Source of the DNA: Planctomycetota bacterium
GTDB taxonomy: Bacteria > Planctomycetota > UBA1135 > GCA-002686595
Assembly: GCA_028278425.1 (NCBI GenBank)
Contig: JANQEJ010000282.1
Coordinates: 1 to 35,474 of the forward strand
DNA: 35,474 nt
Reading direction: 5' to 3'
A program made the translations under genes and the position numbers. The notes under the pieces were generated by a model. That model was not told the DNA's origin, did no database searches, and was given only the letters and a program-made list of their open reading frames with translations. Shown one piece after another: positions 32,975 to 35,474 of the stretch (its first letter is position 1; the number at the start of each line of letters is the position of its first letter).

Positions 32975-34156
32975 CTACTTGAGCTTCTCCCAGAACTCGG
33001 CCGGCATGTCGTGCGCGATCTTCAGGGCGCCGTTGGCGCCGCCGTAGACCGGCTCCTCGATGCGGAGGACCTTGCCGCTGCCGAGACGCTTGTGCATCTC
33101 GAGCTCGATGGCGGTGTCCAGACCCTTGATCTGGCTGCCGCCGCCGGCGAGGAGGACGCGGTCCTTCAGCTTCTGCTGGAACTCGGGGTCGAAGGTCGAC
33201 ACGAGCTTGCCGAGGCCCTCGACGATCGGGCCGACGATGCCCTGGCAGGCGTCGCGGAGCTGCGCGGTGACGTCGAACTGCGTCGGCTTGCCGTTGACCG
33301 GCAGGTTGACGAGCGCCGGCTCCATCTGGTCGACCACGGAGGCGTAACGCTCCTTGATGCCCTTGACCATCTGGATCGTGAACTGCGCCTCGGAGTAGGA
33401 TTCGAGGAGGTTCTCGGAGAACTTGTTGTCGACCCAGTCACCGGCGTAGGTGATCGTGATCTGGTCGGCGTCCTCCGGCATGGTGCCGTGCATCCGGCAG
33501 AGGTCGGTCGTGCCCGCGCCGATGTCGATGACGAGGACGTCGTCGAGCATGTCGAGGCCGTAGGCCACCGAGAACGGCTCGGAGCAGAGCATCACCGAGT
33601 CGACCGCCTGGCGGGCGGCGTCGAGGATGGCTTCCTTGTTGTTGATCGAGGCCTGGGCGGGCGCGCCGATCACGGCGTACACCAGCTCGTCCTTGCGGGG
33701 CATCGAGCGGCGGATGATCTCGCCGATCAGGTCCTGGGCGGCCTTCAGGTTGTTCTTGTAGGCCTGCGCGTCGCCCGCGTCTTCCTTGATCACGCCGTGC
33801 TCCAGCGGACGGTAGAAGTCGAGGGAGAGGCGCTTCTCGACGGCCTCGTCACCGAAGAGAACGTCGGTCTTGAGCAACTTGCGCGCGACGACGTCCTTCG
33901 GGTAGCCGACGTAGGAGGCGACCGTCTCGCGCACGCCGTTGCTGGCGCTCACGGACGTCCGCGACGTGCCGAGGTCGATGCCGAGGTAGAGGACGCCCTC
34001 TTCCTTCTTGTCCGCGCCGGGAAGCGGGGCGGCCGTGGGCGTGCTCTGCGCGGCGGCCGTGGCGGCCACCTTCTCGGTCTTCTCGGCCGCCTTCGGAGCC
34101 TCCTTTTCGGGGGTCTCTTGGGTGGCGTCTTCGTGCGCCTTGTCCTGCTGGCTCAT
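32975..34156 (-). CDS. MamK-like bacterial actin
   Basis: A 393-aa actin/Hsp70-superfamily ATPase most like the magnetosome filament protein MamK. After a disordered Lys/Glu/Ala/Thr-rich N-terminal tail of about 53 residues (absent in MamK) come the phosphate-1 motif LGIDLGTSRTSV (Asp61), SYVGYPKDVVARK and FGDEAVEKRLSLDFYRPLEHGV, which are MamK-like blocks. Then follow a CSEPFSVAYG segment (Glu193, the likely catalytic Glu), the phosphate-2 motif VIDIGAGTTDL (Asp211), the adenosine motif LLAGGGSQIKGL and the ending MPAEFWEKL, close to MamK's C-terminus. It should polymerise into filaments with ATP. No mamA, mamB, mamM or other magnetosome genes are seen in the window. It follows the GGDEF-like gene by 57 bp in the same direction. 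Confidence 0.88.
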   Translation of the reverse strand: MSQQDKAHEDATQETPEKEAPKAAEKTEKVAATAAAQSTPTAAPLPGADKKEEGVLYLGIDLGTSRTSVSASNGVRETVASYVGYPKDVVARKLLKTDVLFGDEAVEKRLSLDFYRPLEHGVIKEDAGDAQAYKNNLKAAQDLIGEIIRRSMPRKDELVYAVIGAPAQASINNKEAILDAARQAVDSVMLCSEPFSVAYGLDMLDDVLVIDIGAGTTDLCRMHGTMPEDADQITITYAGDWVDNKFSENLLESYSEAQFTIQMVKGIKERYASVVDQMEPALVNLPVNGKPTQFDVTAQLRDACQGIVGPIVEGLGKLVSTFDPEFQQKLKDRVLLAGGGSQIKGLDTAIELEMHKRLGSGKVLRIEEPVYGGANGALKIAHDMPAEFWEKLK

Positions 34157-34213
34157 GGTTGGGTTTGCTCCCTGTTGGTTTCAGATCCTGCCTGTTGGAG
34201 AGGTTTGCGTTTC

Positions 34214-35233
34214 CTAACCGTCATCTCCCGAGCCTTGCCTCCCCAACAGGGCGAGGTTGGCCTCGAAGATGTTCCTCATCAGCTCCTTCTTGAGCTCCGC
34301 GTTGGGGTCCGCCATCGACAGCCCCTGCACCGTGCGGTAGATCGACGCGATGCCGGTGTCGACGTCCTTCATCGAAGCGACGCGGCGCAGCTCGCCCTCG
34401 GTGACGTCGAGCAGATCCGTCAGCTTCCGCACGCGGCGCTCGAGGTTCTCGACCTGGCGGTTCGAGTCCGCGAGCTGCTGCGCGAGGTTGCTCTGCCGCC
34501 ATTCGGCGACCTCGTTCATCGCCAGCTCGATCATCGCCTTCTCGAGGCGGACGATCGGCGCGGACGGCTCCTCCTGAGCGAAGACCTCCTGGATCTTCGC
34601 GACGAACGCCTTGCCGCGCTGCTCGGCGAGGTCGTCCTGCTCCTTCGCGAAGTCTTCGTGGCGCTTGTCGACCTCGCGCATCTGTTCCTCGAGCTCTTCG
34701 CGCAGGCGGTCGAGCTCGGTCTCGACCTCGAGCCACTGCACGCAGCGGTCGCCGCCGCCCTGCTGCGCCATCGAGAGCCCCGTCTCCGCTTCGCGGAGCA
34801 GGATCTCGAAGGACATCGGGCCGGAGTGCTGGTTGTGCGCGACGCCGACGGAGAGCGTGATCGAGGTGGTACCGCCGTCCGCGGTGGGGGCGGTGAGCGT
34901 GCGGGCTTCCTCGACGAGGGCATCCCCGAGGTCGGCGATCTCTTCGGGCGAGACGTGCGGGAAGATCCCCAGCACGACCTTCTCGGTCCAGAACCCGAGG
35001 CCCTGGATGTTGCGGGAGAAGGTGATCTTCTTGAGGACCTTGAAGACGCCCGGCATGAGCGTCAGGCGGAGCTTCTCGTCCTCGGGCTCGTTGAAGTCGT
35101 CCAGGCTGACGAGCGCGCAGCTCAGCGTGTACTTGTGGCGCTGAGCCTTGTCCATCTCGTGCTGCATGAGGCGCAGCATCTGGGCGATGGAGAGCTTCCG
35201 GGACTTTCCGGCGGGAGCGGAGGTATCCGTCAT
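34214..35233 (-). CDS. degenerate GGDEF-domain protein with long coiled coil
   Basis: A 339-aa soluble protein. Residues about 14-167 have the GGDEF-domain plan: an N-terminal helix, LSCALVSLDDFNE (the metal-site strand of cyclases), a long helix, GFWTEKVVLGIFPHV, SITLSVGVAHNQ and a last helix LLREAETGLSMAQQGG with GGDRC. The GG(D/E)EF signature is replaced by LGFWTEK at 79-85, so diguanylate cyclase activity is very unlikely. Residues about 168-285 are a highly charged coiled coil, and about 290-339 are helical. It lies directly upstream of the MamK-like actin, so it may be a filament partner, adaptor or nucleator, possibly sensing a nucleotide. No ribosome-binding site precedes ATG 35233, although the match to the family supports this start region. 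Confidence 0.8.
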   Translation of the reverse strand: MTDTSAPAGKSRKLSIAQMLRLMQHEMDKAQRHKYTLSCALVSLDDFNEPEDEKLRLTLMPGVFKVLKKITFSRNIQGLGFWTEKVVLGIFPHVSPEEIADLGDALVEEARTLTAPTADGGTTSITLSVGVAHNQHSGPMSFEILLREAETGLSMAQQGGGDRCVQWLEVETELDRLREELEEQMREVDKRHEDFAKEQDDLAEQRGKAFVAKIQEVFAQEEPSAPIVRLEKAMIELAMNEVAEWRQSNLAQQLADSNRQVENLERRVRKLTDLLDVTEGELRRVASMKDVDTGIASIYRTVQGLSMADPNAELKKELMRNIFEANLALLGRQGSGDDG

Positions 35234-35474
35234 CTGGGGAGGCTTGTGGCAACGTCAAGCCGGACCGGCCCCGGGGACTCCGGAGCTGGGTCGGTTCGAC
35301 AGTGTGGGTCGGCAGGGGTGGGAGTTTGTCTTTAGGTAGCGGGGGAAGAAAACGGAGGGCGCAGAGGGGGGTGGAAAGATGTTCCGGGGGGCTGGAATCT
35401 CGCCGGACCGCTGCGGTGCGGTCGGTGACGCTCTCGCCTAGGTCGTGCATGCGGAAGGGGCGGCGCTCGGCTCC
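35234..35474. other. upstream region of the GGDEF-like/MamK-like operon, no gene seen
   Basis: G-rich on the plus strand with no open frame of convincing quality. It should hold the promoter of the minus-strand operon. TTGACG occurs on the minus strand near 35255 but is too close to the start codon to have a -10 ahead of it, so I do not name a promoter. Confidence 0.4.

Noticed and set aside
32975..34156. MreB or DnaK identity for the actin-like gene
   Set aside because: The actin/Hsp70 motifs are shared, but the SRTSV, VGYPKDV and FGDEAVEKR blocks and the C-terminus match MamK. The substrate-binding domain of DnaK is absent and no mreC/mreD follow.
34214..35233. Active diguanylate cyclase
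   Set aside because: The GG(D/E)EF signature is replaced by LGFWTEK, so synthesis of c-di-GMP is not supported.

Overview
The window is a very GC-rich (about 70% by eye), gene-dense bacterial chromosome segment. It contains no tRNA, rRNA, insertion sequence or CRISPR array that I can see. The protein content suggests a Planctomycetota-like bacterium, which is inference and not proof: several long secreted beta-rich proteins (an FG-GAP protein, a propeller-like protein, an SbsA-type Ig-like lipoprotein), a Hanks-type kinase fused to a SUMF1-like domain, a MamK-like actin, and a C-terminal secreted domain of a type common in that phylum.

Layout. 1-394: no convincing gene, only a possible cut-off 3' gene end. 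395-2826 (minus): a glycine-responsive operon, read as singlet glycine riboswitch with terminator platform -> gcvT -> gcvH -> lipoate-protein ligase, so the lipoylated H protein and a candidate lipoylating enzyme share one switch. 2961-8234 (plus): a secreted propeller-like protein and a large Ig-like-repeat lipoprotein. 8435-12712 (plus): a tightly packed five-gene cluster holding an inner-membrane TPR-like protein, a TPR-like/roadblock-like protein, a small roadblock-like protein, an MglA-type GTPase with a Pro/Gln-rich linker and C-terminal membrane anchor, and an MglB-like roadblock protein. It looks like a membrane-tethered polarity-GTPase module. 12823-14651: rpmB, a convergent alpha/beta hydrolase, a 68-residue Lys/Arg-repeat histone-H1-like peptide and HU.

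14741-18754: metG (minus) diverges from an operon encoding an HtrB/LpxL-like acyltransferase, lspA and lgt. The divergent promoters appear to give leaderless transcripts. 18824-21939: an anchored small protein and a large protein ending in a thioredoxin-like domain that lacks the first active-site Cys. 21936-24525 (minus): an MBOAT O-acyltransferase with an overlapping SGNH partner. 24604-27205: an EI24/CysZ-like membrane protein diverging from glutaryl-CoA dehydrogenase, then a small unknown protein.

27266-30669 is the most unusual part. A kinase-SUMF1 fusion (plus) converges, with 20 bp between the stop codons, on a GAF-class III cyclase-TIR fusion (minus). Base composition here looks less GC-rich than the flanks. 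The architecture suggests a self-contained nucleotide-signalling/TIR effector, possibly anti-phage or cell-suicide. 30783-32855 (minus): an FG-GAP secreted protein and a DUF427 protein. 32975-35233 (minus): a two-gene operon of a degenerate-GGDEF/coiled-coil protein and a MamK-like actin, with no other magnetosome gene in view, which suggests an undescribed cytoskeletal system.
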